Of a stretch of 64,000 nucleotides of DNA, positions 46,621 through 55,189 are shown one piece after another. Every line of letters starts with the position of its first letter. Positions within the stretch are counted from its first letter, which is position 1. Under the pieces are notes generated by a model. It was not told the origin of the DNA, did not search any database, and saw nothing but the letters and a program-made list of their open reading frames with translations. Position numbers and translations under genes: made by a program. Source of the DNA: Bog-756 sp963829235 (GTDB lineage Bacteria > Actinomycetota > Acidimicrobiia > Acidimicrobiales > RAAP-2); contig CAWHIF010000001.1 in assembly GCA_963829235.1 (NCBI GenBank), positions 124,001 through 188,000 of the forward strand, written 5' to 3'.

Positions 46621-46948
46621 CCGAGCCCGCCGGTGGTCGAACGGGGCCTGCCGACCACCGAGCTGAAGGTGGTTCTCGTCGATGCCGAAGTGAACATCCG
46701 GCCTGTTGATCAGGGATTTCGAACGCTTCGTTGCTCGAACAACAATCCGCGATGTCGAGAGCGCGGAAACCGCGACATGCCAACGTGTGACCGGTGCCGG
46801 CATTAGAACCGGTTGCAGTTTCAAGAACTGGGATTCCGTGATGCAAGAGTGGCATTACGAAGTCAACGCAACGAGTGTACGATCGCCTTGGCAAAGACAA
46901 TCCGGGGGGCAGACAGTCTCGCCGGCGACATCCCAAGGGGGACATTGA
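46621..46948. other. Intergenic region containing a candidate promoter
   Basis: This 328-base stretch has no supported gene. The best promoter-like pair is described separately at 46855-46883. Confidence 0.4.
46855..46883 (+). promoter_or_regulatory. Candidate sigma70-type promoter for the small secreted protein
   Basis: TTACGA at 46855-46860 and TACGAT at 46878-46883 are separated by exactly 17 bases. They match the -35 and -10 consensus in about three and four positions. The start codon is about 60 bases downstream. This is a weak visual prediction. Confidence 0.3.
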
Positions 46949-47431
46949 ATGAGACATCGTTGGACAAAGGTCGGCCTGTTGGCTGCTGGTGCGTTGATGG
47001 TTCCGGCGTCGTTGGGTGTGGTGGCATTTCCTGGCGCAGCTTCAGCGGCGACTCCGACCGGATCGACAACCTGCGGCGGGATCTCGCTGAAGATCAGTGG
47101 CGGCAAAGCGCTTCTGACCTTGACGAAATGCGGCGACACTGCGAACACGGGCGGCTCAGGTTCTCTCAACGCCGCGGACCTCGTCCCCAAGGGCGCTCAG
47201 AAGGTGGTGTTCGACTGGGCGAACAAGGGGACTACCTCTGCGACCATGACCGTCAAGGTGGGCGGAACCAAATGTGCGAAAGGCTCGACCGAGTACGTGG
47301 CCACCGGAAAGGTGACGAAGGACACCGGGAAAGCCTCGTCGCTCAAGGTCGGCAACGCAGTCGGTGCTGAAATCTGTTCCACTGCGGCCCATGCCATCTC
47401 CTTCGTGAAGGGCACGGTGTTCACCATCTGA
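46949..47431 (+). CDS. Small secreted protein
   Basis: The product is 160 residues with AAGGGGG 8 bases before ATG 46949. A clear signal peptide spans residues 1-33 (VGLLAAGALMVPASLGVVAFPGAASA). The mature domain is Thr/Lys/Gly-rich beta sandwich with four Cys (CGGISLKIS, LTKCGDT, GTKCAKGS, EICSTA), probably two disulfides. No family was recognised. A strong hairpin follows the stop by 24 bases, so this is a monocistronic unit. Confidence 0.82.
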   Translation: MRHRWTKVGLLAAGALMVPASLGVVAFPGAASAATPTGSTTCGGISLKISGGKALLTLTKCGDTANTGGSGSLNAADLVPKGAQKVVFDWANKGTTSATMTVKVGGTKCAKGSTEYVATGKVTKDTGKASSLKVGNAVGAEICSTAAHAISFVKGTVFTI

Positions 47432-47454
47432 CCCGGTACGGGCGAATCGGCAAT

Positions 47455-47492
47455 GCGAGACGGCCCCCGGTAGATGCCGGGGGCCGTCTCGC
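47455..47492 (+). terminator. Strong 16-bp hairpin terminator
   Basis: A perfect 16-base inverted repeat (arm GCGAGACGGCCCCCGG at 47455-47470, its complement at 47477-47492) encloses a six-base loop. It starts 24 bases after the stop of the secreted protein. No U-tract follows, as is common for high-GC actinobacterial terminators. The hairpin would work in either direction. Confidence 0.8.
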
Positions 47493-47581
47493 GCTTGCCA
47501 ACGGACCTCGCAGTATGGCTGCCGGTGAGCCGCCGGTGTTCTTCCGCCCGCAGCCGTCCCGCGTGCGAAACTGGGAGCACC

Positions 47582-48352
47582 ATGACCTACTGCCTGGCTT
47601 TGCGCCTCCACGAGGGGCTGGTCTTCCTGGCCGACACCCGGACCAACGCGGGCGTGGACAATGTCAGCTCATACCGGAAACTGCACCTGATCCAACCCAC
47701 CCCCGACAAGGTCTTCGTGATCGAGTCCGCCGGCAGCCTGGCCACCACCCAGGAGGTGCTCGACCGGATCAAGCGGGACCTCGGTGCTGACAGCAACGAG
47801 AGCCTGGCGACCGTCAACCATCTCTTCGAAGCCGCCCTCTACCTCGGGCGCCTGAGCCGTGAGGTGGCCGCACAGCACCGCGAGGCCCTCGCCGAGGTGG
47901 GCGCCGACGGCACTGCCACCTTCATCCTCGGAGGCCAGGTCGGGAGCGAGCCTCCGGACATCCTGCTGGTGTACCCCGAGGGGAACTACATCCGCGCCTC
48001 TGACGAACGGCCGTTCCTCCAGATCGGGGAGAGCAAGTACGGAAAATTCATGCTGGAGATGGCCATCCAGGCCAGGGTCGACATCGACACCGCCACCTCG
48101 ATCGCCCTCGGCTCGATGATGAGCACCACACGGGCCAACCTCTCGGTCGGGCCGCCCTACGACGGCTGCGTCTACTTGAACGACTCGTTCGGCCCGATCG
48201 AGTTCCGGATGGAGAGCGACTCTCCCCTGCTGGAGAAGTTGAGAGAGGCCTGGGAGAGACAGATGCACGCGGCCGTGGGCGAGATCAAGCGGATCTCACA
48301 GGACGATCCGACGATCGACATCCTGGTCATCGGACAGGGCCGGAGGCAGTAA
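47582..48352 (+). CDS. Anbu-like proteasome-type peptidase
   Basis: The product is 256 residues from ATG 47582. The N-terminal MTYCLALRLHEGLVFLADTRTNAGVDNVSSYRKL is the Anbu/bacterial proteasome-homolog signature. After Met removal Thr2 would be the N-terminal nucleophile, with Asp and Arg in ADTR and Lys in YRKL near residue 35 as pocket residues. IESAGSLATTQEVLDR, SIALGSMMSTTRANLSVGPPYDGCVYLNDSF and DDPTIDILVIGQG support the call. Family members form ring-like assemblies. In other genomes Anbu is often accompanied by alpha-E, circularly permuted ATP-grasp and transglutaminase-like genes. None is visible here. Confidence 0.85.
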   Translation: MTYCLALRLHEGLVFLADTRTNAGVDNVSSYRKLHLIQPTPDKVFVIESAGSLATTQEVLDRIKRDLGADSNESLATVNHLFEAALYLGRLSREVAAQHREALAEVGADGTATFILGGQVGSEPPDILLVYPEGNYIRASDERPFLQIGESKYGKFMLEMAIQARVDIDTATSIALGSMMSTTRANLSVGPPYDGCVYLNDSFGPIEFRMESDSPLLEKLREAWERQMHAAVGEIKRISQDDPTIDILVIGQGRRQ

Positions 48353-49364
48353 CGGGGGCGGCCCCGGTCGGCTTGGAGGCGAAGATGTTGAGCCCGAGCT
48401 TCTCGGAGATGTAGCGGGTCGCCCGCTGGCCCCTGACGCTGTTTCCCGCCTCGTCGAGTGGGGGCGAAAAGGTCCCGAGGCCTCCCTTGCCGGGTGAGAT
48501 GGTCACGATGCCCCCACTGACGCCGCTCTTCCCAGGGAGGCCGACCTCGTAGAGCCAGTCGCCGGAATGCTCGTACAGGCCGGCCGTGGCCATGGCCGCG
48601 AGCACGTGCTTGCAGTGGAACGCCTCGACGACCTGCTGGCCGGTCATCGGGTTGACACCCCCGCTGGCCAGCGTCGCCCCCATCACCGACAGGTCGGCTG
48701 CACTGACCAGGAGCGAGCACTGGCGGGTGTAGACATCGGTGGTCTCGTCAGGGTCGGCGTAGAGACGGCCGTAGCTCTGGAGCAGGTGGGCGATGCCCTG
48801 GTTCCGCAGGTTGGTGGTGGACTCCGACGCGTAGACCTCTTGATCCAGCTCGAGCTGACGGCCGGCGAAGCGCGACAACCCCTCGCGGATGAACTCCCAC
48901 CGGTCCTCGCTGGTGGCCCCGGGTACCAGACTGGTGGTGGCCATGGCGCCGGCATTGACCATCGGATTCATCGTGCGCTCGTCGTTCAACTCGATGGCCA
49001 TCACCGAATTGAAGGCCAGCCCGGTGGCGTTCACTCCGAGCAGCCGGTGGGCCTCCTCGTGACCGATGGCGTCGCACACCAGGGCGAAGACGAAGGCCTT
49101 GGAGATGCTCTGCAACGAGAACAGGTGCGAGGCATCTCCGACCGATGCACTCCGACCCCCCACGCCGAAGATGCTCACCCCGAAGAGCGACGGATCGGTG
49201 TTGGCCAATGCCGGGATGTAGTCGGCGACGGCACCCTCATTCAGCGGACGGTAGAGCTCGTAGACCTCGCCGAGGAGCGACTCGACCACCTCGATGGTGG
49301 GCAGCTCGCCGGTGGACACGGCCGAGGTCGTCGTCGTCTCGTGAAAGGGAAGCGGGATGTGCAC
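48327..49364 (-). CDS. glsA: Glutaminase A
   Basis: The product is 345 residues from GTG 49364, with AAGGA about 9 bases upstream. The serine-dependent beta-lactamase-like glutaminase fold shows SLQSISKAFVFAL (Ser-x-x-Lys) near residue 85-97, NVMA-type AFNSVMAIELNDERTMNPMVNAGAMAT near 118-144, ESTTNLRNQGIAHLLQSYGRLY near 179-200, and GLPGKSGVSGGIVTISPGKGGLGTFSPPLD near 275-304. It converts glutamine to glutamate and ammonia in the cytoplasm. Its last codons overlap the end of the convergent Anbu-like gene by 26 bases. Confidence 0.93.
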   Translation of the reverse strand: MHIPLPFHETTTTSAVSTGELPTIEVVESLLGEVYELYRPLNEGAVADYIPALANTDPSLFGVSIFGVGGRSASVGDASHLFSLQSISKAFVFALVCDAIGHEEAHRLLGVNATGLAFNSVMAIELNDERTMNPMVNAGAMATTSLVPGATSEDRWEFIREGLSRFAGRQLELDQEVYASESTTNLRNQGIAHLLQSYGRLYADPDETTDVYTRQCSLLVSAADLSVMGATLASGGVNPMTGQQVVEAFHCKHVLAAMATAGLYEHSGDWLYEVGLPGKSGVSGGIVTISPGKGGLGTFSPPLDEAGNSVRGQRATRYISEKLGLNIFASKPTGAAPVTASGPVR

Positions 49365-49515
49365 GGCGTCGATTCCTTCCTCGCTCGGACAGACACGAAG
49401 GCTAGTCAGTCGGCCCGCCGGACCCCGCCGCCGGGGGGCCCGTTCGAAGTCGGCCATGCGTGTCCGGAACAGCGTTCCACCAGACGGAGGCCACCTGGCG
49501 TAGGGTCGGGTACCG

Positions 49516-50929
49516 ATGAGCGACACCCATCCCAATCCTGGGGCCGAGCCGGCCGGAGACGCAGGCACGGCCGAGGAGGTCCGGCGCCTCCAGGCAGAGC
49601 GTGACGCGCTCGTCCATGAGGTCGAAATACTGAAGACCCCGCGGAGGCGGCGGTTCCGTCGAGCGGTCGTCGGCGTCCTGGTCGCCCTGTCCTGCCTGTT
49701 GGTCTTGCTGTCCACCACCGTCGTGTGGGCACACCGGACCGTGCTCAACACCGACACGTTCGTCGGTACCGTCGGCCCGGTCTTCCAGTACCCGGGCGTG
49801 GACGAAGCCGTTGCCACCCGGGCGACAAACCAACTGTTCACCCAGCTGCACCTCGAGACCGCGGCTACGGGATTCCCTGCCGCCCAAGGTCAGTTTTGCC
49901 GCCGGACCGATCACAAGTGCCACCGAGGGCTACGTCTCGGGCCAATTGGCAAAGGTCCTGGGCTCGGAGAGGTTCCAGGCCATCTGGACCCAGACGCTGA
50001 CCACGACCCACAACACGGTCGTCGCCGTATTGCGGGGTAAGAAGACCTCGACGATCTCCACTGCGAACGGCTACATCGTTCTCAACACCGTCCCGATCAT
50101 CAACCAGGCCCTGGGGTCGGTATCCGGGCTGGCCTCCAATCTCACCGGCAAGAAGGTGACGCTGCCGACGATCACCTCGGCGGAACCCCCCAAAGAAGCG
50201 GTCGACAAGCTCTCGAAGGCTCTCGGCGTGAAGTTGCCCTCCAACTATGGCCAGATCACCCTCGTGAGGTCGACCCATCTTGCCGTCGCACAGCGTGGGG
50301 TGCGGGCCTTCGACAGGCTGACCATCCTCTTACCGCTGCTCACGCTCATAGTGATTGGGTTCACCTTCTGGCTTTCCGTGTCCCGCCGCCGGACGCTGGT
50401 CCAGTTCCTCGTCGGTAGCTCGCTCCTCCTCATCGTCCTGCGGCGCGTCGTCATTCACGAACAGAGTGCACTGGCCAACGGCGCCAACAACCCCCAGGTG
50501 GCCCAGACGGTCCTTTCGGAGTTGCTGCACGGACTCTTCACACTGACTGCCTGGCTCCTCGCAGCCGCCCTGGTCCTCTTGGTGGTGGCCCTGCTGGCCG
50601 GGCCCTACCCGTGGGCCGTGGCCCTTCGACGCTTTGTGGCTCGGACCTGGCACCAGGGCACCGAGGTCGTGAGCGGCGAACGGGGGGCGCGGGCCAAGGC
50701 CTGGATACGGAGCCATGCGGACGCCCTCCAACTGGTCGGAGCCGTCGTGGCCGGCATCCTCCTGCTCATCGTCAGCATCTCCTGGTGGAGCTTCCTGATC
50801 ATCGGCGCACTCGTCGTTGTCTACGAGGTCGCGCTCCAGTGGGCCAAGGGGCGTCGACAAGACGAGACGCCGGACGGACCGGGGCCCGGGGACGAGATGG
50901 ATGCTCCCACTCATGTCGGCGGTTCGTGA
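49516..50929 (+). CDS. Conserved membrane protein, frameshifted near 49880
   Basis: ATG 49516 opens a frame with a coiled-coil N-terminus (EEVRRLQAERDALVHEVEIL), one helix (AVVGVLVALSCLLVLLSTTVVWA), and the actinobacterial phrase WAHRTVLNTDTFVGTVGPVFQ. Near 49880 the protein continues in another frame as LPPKVSFAAGPITSATEGYVSGQ, leading to three or four more helices and a charged tail ending at 50929. The joined protein is about 470 residues with a periplasmic loop between the first and second helix. Function is unknown. A one-base surplus explains the break. Confidence 0.75.
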
Positions 50930-50960
50930 GCGCACGCCGCGGGGGCACTAGCCTCATCCC

Positions 50961-51458
50961 GTGACCGACAGAACAGAGGAAGCGCTGGCCACCTACCGCC
51001 AGATGGTGGCCACCCGTGACCGGATCGAGGGGGGCGAGCTTCCTTGGTCGGCACTGGCTGCCTACTTCACCGACAACGCCGTCTACATCGATTCGACCTG
51101 GGGCCGGTTCGAGGGCCTGCCGGCGATCAAGCAGTTCATGGGGGACAGCATGGCGGGGCTGGACGACTGGCGTTTCCCCGAGGAGTGGACCATGGCCGAC
51201 GGGGACAGGGTCGTCAGCATGTGGTGGAACCAGCTGCCCGGTCGGCGAGCGGACGGGTCGTCGTACCGCGTGGCCGGCATCTCCGTTCTGCGTTACGCGG
51301 GTGACGGCAAGTTCGATTACGAGTACGACGTCTTCAACATGAAGCAGATTCTGGAGGTCATCGCCGAGAGCGGGTGGAAGCCGACCGGGCCGATGAACGC
51401 TCCCCCCGATCCTCCGAACCGCGATGCCACCCCTCCCCCGCGTCCGGATCAGGGATGA
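50961..51458 (+). CDS. NTF2-like/SnoaL protein 1
   Basis: The product is 165 residues from GTG 50961. The domain opens with a helix (ALATYRQMVATRDRIEGG), then WSALAAYFTDNAVYIDSTWGRFEGLPAIKQFM near residues 30-61, and ends with LRYAGDGKFDYEYDVFNMKQILEVIAESGW, as in SnoaL-like and ketosteroid-isomerase-like proteins. The proline-rich tail is probably disordered. Its stop overlaps the ATG of the next, similar gene (ATGA), so the two are probably translated together and may form a heteromer. Confidence 0.85.
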   Translation: MTDRTEEALATYRQMVATRDRIEGGELPWSALAAYFTDNAVYIDSTWGRFEGLPAIKQFMGDSMAGLDDWRFPEEWTMADGDRVVSMWWNQLPGRRADGSSYRVAGISVLRYAGDGKFDYEYDVFNMKQILEVIAESGWKPTGPMNAPPDPPNRDATPPPRPDQG

Positions 51459-51868
51459 TCAGATCGCCGGCTTCTTCCGCTGACGGTCTGATCCGCGCCA
51501 CCATCGAGCGGTACCAGGCGACCTTCAATTCCGGTGACAGAGACGGCTGGCTGGCGTTGTTCACCGACGACGGCGAGGTCGAGGATCCTGCCGGATCGAC
51601 ACCTCGGACGGGCCGTGACGGCCTTGCCGCCTTTTGGGACGAGATTCACCACGGAAAGGGCCGCGATGCCGACACAACGGTCCGCATGGTCCAAGGTCCC
51701 TTGGTGTGTGGGCTCGAGGCCGCGTGGGCCTTCGAGCTCCGCATACCCCGTGGCGACCGGATCGGGGTGGTGGACACCATCGACCAGGCGGTCTTCACCG
51801 ATGAGGGCCTGATCCGCCGATTGCGTGCCTTCTGGAGCGAAGCGACCATACGGGTCGAAACACCGTGA
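51455..51868 (+). CDS. NTF2-like/SnoaL protein 2
   Basis: The product is 137 residues from ATG 51455. The NTF2 layout is seen as LIRATIERYQATFNSGDRDGWLALFTDDGEVEDPAGSTPRTGRDGLAAFWDEI near residues 12-64, then PLVCGLEAAWAFELRIP and VDTIDQAVFTDEGLIRRLRAFWSEATI. This matches steroid delta-isomerase or limonene-epoxide-hydrolase-like proteins. The substrate is unknown. It is coupled by a four-base overlap to the upstream paralog-like gene. Confidence 0.85.
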   Translation: MIRSPASSADGLIRATIERYQATFNSGDRDGWLALFTDDGEVEDPAGSTPRTGRDGLAAFWDEIHHGKGRDADTTVRMVQGPLVCGLEAAWAFELRIPRGDRIGVVDTIDQAVFTDEGLIRRLRAFWSEATIRVETP

Positions 51869-51892
51869 CGGTCCGGACCTGACCCGAGATCG

Positions 51893-51954
51893 CCGACCGA
51901 CCCGACCGACCCGACCGGCCCGACCGGCCCGACCGACCCGACAGGCCCGACCGG
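51893..51954. repeat. 9-bp tandem repeat, about seven copies
   Basis: The unit CCCGACCGA/G is repeated about seven times in a row, with one variant copy (CCCGACAGG). It lies between the NTF2-like gene and the convergent arylsulfotransferase-like gene. The copy number is likely variable. Confidence 0.8.
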
Positions 51955-52109
51955 CGAGCGCTTCCTGGCTCGGCCCCGACACCCGGTTGCCGAAGGCGAA
52001 CTCTGATCGGCTCCCGCTCACGCCGGGGGTGCGCGCGTTCCGTCGGGCTTCCCCGGATGAAGCCCTTGGTGGCGATGGCGCCGGAGGGCGCCCACCACTC
52101 GGCCCTTGC

Positions 52110-54302
52110 TCAGTTGAACGACCACGTTGACGCCATGGCCACCACCGGCTCGTTCAAGGTCCGGTTGCCCGTCGAGCCGTAGAACCTGGCGTCGCCGTAG
52201 CTGAACAGGCCGCCGTCGCTGGCCACCAGCCAGTAGCCCCCGCCGTCGGGGGTGGCGGCCATGCCCACCACCGGCTTGTTCAAGGTCCGGTTGCCCGTCG
52301 AGCCGTAGAACCTGGCGTCGCCGTAGCTGAACAGGCCGCCGTCGCTGGCCACCAGCCAGTAGCCCCCGCCGTCGGGGGTGGCGGCCATGCCCACCACCGG
52401 CTTGTTCAAGGTCTGGTTGCCCGTCGAGCCGTAGAACCTGGCGTCGCCGTAGCTGAACAGGCCGCCGTCGCTGGCCACCAGCCAGTAGCCCCCGCCGTCG
52501 GGGGTGGCGGCCATGCCCACCACCGGCTTGTTCAAGGTCTGGTTGCCCGTCGAGCCGTAGAACCTGGCGTCGCCGTAGCTGAACAGGCCGCCGTCGCTGG
52601 CCACCAGCCAGTAGCCCCCGCCGTCGGGGGTGGCGGCCATGCCCACCACCGGCTTGTTCAAGGTCTGGTTGCCCGTCGAGCCGTAGAACCTGGCGTCGCC
52701 GTAGCTGAACACGCCGCCGTCGCTGGCCACCAGCCAGTAGCCCCCACCGTCGGGGGTGGCGGCCATGCCCACCACCGGCTTGTTCAAGGTCTGGTTGCCC
52801 GTCGAGCCGTAGAACCTGGCGTCGCCGTAGCTGAACACGCCGCCGTCGCTGGCCACCAGCCAGTAGCCCATGCTCACGTTCAGTGGCGGCACCATCTCGT
52901 CCATGCCGGCGCGGAGCGACGTCACCGACGCAGGGACATCAGAAGCCCGGTACGAGAAGTTGCCCGGATAGCTGATCGTGATCTGGGGAATTCCCTGCGG
53001 ACTCGATTCGGTCATGAAGTCGTCATATCCCCACGAGATGACCCAATTCCCGCCCGCCAGTTTCCCCGCGCTCCCACAGCAGATGGATGTCGGTGCCCGC
53101 GGGTCGGTCACCTGTTCCACTTCGGTTGCCGTATGGGCCACGGTATTGATGACGAAACGAAGCGCACGCGGTGGCCGATTGGCGTTTGTCCCGTCGTCAT
53201 AGACAGTGAGTGAGCCATCGGGGGCAATCCGAGCGTCGTGCTGGCCGGAGAAGAGTCCTGCATGGTTGTCGCCGATCACCGTCAGACTCTGCGGAGTGAC
53301 CGTACCGCCCAATTTCCAGGTGATCGCGCCTGTCGCCATGTCGATGCGGTACACCGCATCGAGGTGACGCGCGCTGAAGATGATCCCGCCGTGTCCGTCA
53401 TATTCAATCGAATTCATGTGGATGACGTCAGGGAACTGGTCATGCCAGTTTGCGTTCGCCGTCGCCACATCGATGTGATCGGCAACGCTCCAGCGCCACA
53501 CAACCTGGCCCTTCGGCGTCAGCTCGACGATGTCGTCATCAACGATGGTTGCCTCGGATGAAAGCCCCCATGACGACAGATCTACACACTGGCTCGGGAT
53601 GCTCGGGCAGTCACGGGTGACCCGTTCGATGCCGAGATAGTTCCCATCGGGTAGCAATTCGAAATCATGGGTATCCAGCGGGGTAGCCCCGCCTCCGACG
53701 ACACCGTTCACCTCTCCATTGAGTCCAACCAGCTGGAACGAGCCGTCCGACTGGCCCCAGGCGATCGTCGTTGGATCGAGGAACTCGGCGAAATCCGGTT
53801 CACCGGTCGGTGGCGATGACACTCCCGTGTCCCACCACACCGGCACACCGTCGGTGTCGAACACGATGGAGTAGCGACCGATATTCAGCAAGTAGCCGTT
53901 CGCCTGTTGGGGTCGGCCCGTCACCGATGCGGAGTAGTCGGGGAAGTCCGCAGGAAGGCACCGGATGTAGTAGGTCGTACCTCCGTGGGAGACCCGGAGC
54001 TCCTGCCCCGCCACAAGCGGAGCATTCAGGCTCACCGGGCCTGGGAAGGTTGCTCCGGCGATGGTCACCGGACCGGTGCCGGCCGTGGTCACCCGGGTCA
54101 CCGGTGAACCGGCACATCGGACTGCATAATCGGAGATCGCCGGATTGAACGCCGGATCGAGGGCGGCATGGGTCGTGATCGAAAAGTCGTCCGTTGCCGC
54201 CTCCGCCGGGGCGGGCGAGCCCAGCCACATCGGGCCGACCAGCAAGCCAGCGGTCAGTGAGAACAGGGAAGCGAGGACCAGGCTGCGACTCTTGAGTGCC
54301 AT
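52110..54302 (-). CDS. Secreted arylsulfotransferase-like protein with GYWLVASDGG repeats
   Basis: The start is set at ATG 54302, which begins a signal peptide (residues 1-36, SLVLASLFSLTAGLLVG). The product is 730 residues. The N-terminal 470 residues resemble an arylsulfotransferase (ASST) beta-propeller: YSIVFDTDGVPVWWDTG, DTHDFELLPDGNYLGIE, PDVIHMNSIEYDGHGGIIFSARHLDAVYRID and FSGQHDARIAPDGSLTVYDDGT, with conserved His and Asp positions. The C-terminal 250 residues are six tandem 42-residue GYWLVASDGGVFSYGDARFYGST repeats, common in Acidimicrobiia surface proteins. It may transfer sulfate at the cell surface or only use the propeller for binding. Catalytic activity is not proven. Confidence 0.85.
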   Translation of the reverse strand: MALKSRSLVLASLFSLTAGLLVGPMWLGSPAPAEAATDDFSITTHAALDPAFNPAISDYAVRCAGSPVTRVTTAGTGPVTIAGATFPGPVSLNAPLVAGQELRVSHGGTTYYIRCLPADFPDYSASVTGRPQQANGYLLNIGRYSIVFDTDGVPVWWDTGVSSPPTGEPDFAEFLDPTTIAWGQSDGSFQLVGLNGEVNGVVGGGATPLDTHDFELLPDGNYLGIERVTRDCPSIPSQCVDLSSWGLSSEATIVDDDIVELTPKGQVVWRWSVADHIDVATANANWHDQFPDVIHMNSIEYDGHGGIIFSARHLDAVYRIDMATGAITWKLGGTVTPQSLTVIGDNHAGLFSGQHDARIAPDGSLTVYDDGTNANRPPRALRFVINTVAHTATEVEQVTDPRAPTSICCGSAGKLAGGNWVISWGYDDFMTESSPQGIPQITISYPGNFSYRASDVPASVTSLRAGMDEMVPPLNVSMGYWLVASDGGVFSYGDARFYGSTGNQTLNKPVVGMAATPDGGGYWLVASDGGVFSYGDARFYGSTGNQTLNKPVVGMAATPDGGGYWLVASDGGLFSYGDARFYGSTGNQTLNKPVVGMAATPDGGGYWLVASDGGLFSYGDARFYGSTGNQTLNKPVVGMAATPDGGGYWLVASDGGLFSYGDARFYGSTGNRTLNKPVVGMAATPDGGGYWLVASDGGLFSYGDARFYGSTGNRTLNEPVVAMASTWSFN
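52115..52872 (-). repeat. Six tandem 126-bp repeats
   Basis: Six copies of a 126-base unit (42 residues) lie at the 3' end of the arylsulfotransferase-like gene. Copies differ only in a few bases (V/L and Q/R substitutions). Near-identity points to recent amplification and possible length variation by recombination. Confidence 0.92.
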
Positions 54303-54645
54303 TCCAAGAACCCTATTGGCCGAGCTCTCCGGCTGCACAGAATAGTAATGACACGCCAAGGTTGGCGCCGGATCGGGCCGACCACCCTGGGAAGGCGCGT
54401 GGCCGCTGAGCGTGTCTTCCGGGCCAGTTCGATCAGGGCCACCGCGAACCGGCCTCCGAGCGAGTTCCTCCCAGCCCGCATTCCGGTCCGCTCTGACCCG
54501 TCACTGTAACGCTCGGACCCCGACGCTCGTCTCTACTCTTGCAAGTGGTTGGACTGACCAAGGGAACCGGGGAGTGCGGCACCCAGGGAGGCGGCAATGG
54601 ACCGAGCGGAACCATGTCCTTAGGTACAAGCTCGTGGTGTGAACG

Positions 54646-55035
54646 ATGACCTGGCACGTCATACGGGCAGGCCCGATAGGAACGTCGGCGGAAGCCATCT
54701 GGCACTCCCGGACCGGGGAGCTGACCGGGGATCCGGCGATCGTCGACCGGGCCAGGCGTATGAACTGTGTGATCACCCGATTGGGGCGGGGCCCGAGGCC
54801 GATCGACTGGCACGACGGCGCCACTGCGGTCCCCGCGGTTCTCGATGCAGCCGGGTCGGTCTACGGCGGGCCGGTCGACCACTACGCGATTCCCGAGGAG
54901 GGCGATCCGATCTTCGCTGCCCCGGCCCTGGTCGGGGCCCGACGCTCAGAGCCCAGAGGTGGGCCTCTGTCACCGCAGCCGGCGGTGGCCGATCCTCATC
55001 CAGTTTGCGTCGAAAGCCGATCAATCGACACCTAG
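54646..55035 (+). CDS. Hypothetical protein (129 aa)
   Basis: The frame opens at ATG 54646 and gives 129 residues. It begins MTWHVIRAGPIGTSAEAIWHSRTGELTGDPAIVDRARRMN, with alternating hydrophobic residues, and continues as LGRGPRPIDWHDGATAVPAVLDAAGSVYGGPVDHYAI. No family is recognised. The last 30 residues are proline-rich. The codon choice and lack of a good competing frame favour a real gene, but no ribosome binding site is clear. Confidence 0.5.
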   Translation: MTWHVIRAGPIGTSAEAIWHSRTGELTGDPAIVDRARRMNCVITRLGRGPRPIDWHDGATAVPAVLDAAGSVYGGPVDHYAIPEEGDPIFAAPALVGARRSEPRGGPLSPQPAVADPHPVCVESRSIDT

Positions 55036-55189
55036 CCGCCGAGGTTGCCGGCCCTCCGGGGTCGGCTCAAACTCTGCGGATGCACCGTGCATCCGTGAGG
55101 CTGGGTGGAGATCTGCCGTCGCCCCCCGGCATCGGGGCCCCGGCCGTTCTCGCTCACTCCAGATGGTCGTTCGAGTGTCGGGCTGCGGA

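Noticed and set aside
52115..52872. CRISPR-like array
   Set aside because: The 126-bp units are coding repeats with no spacers. They translate cleanly as GYWLVASDGG repeats.
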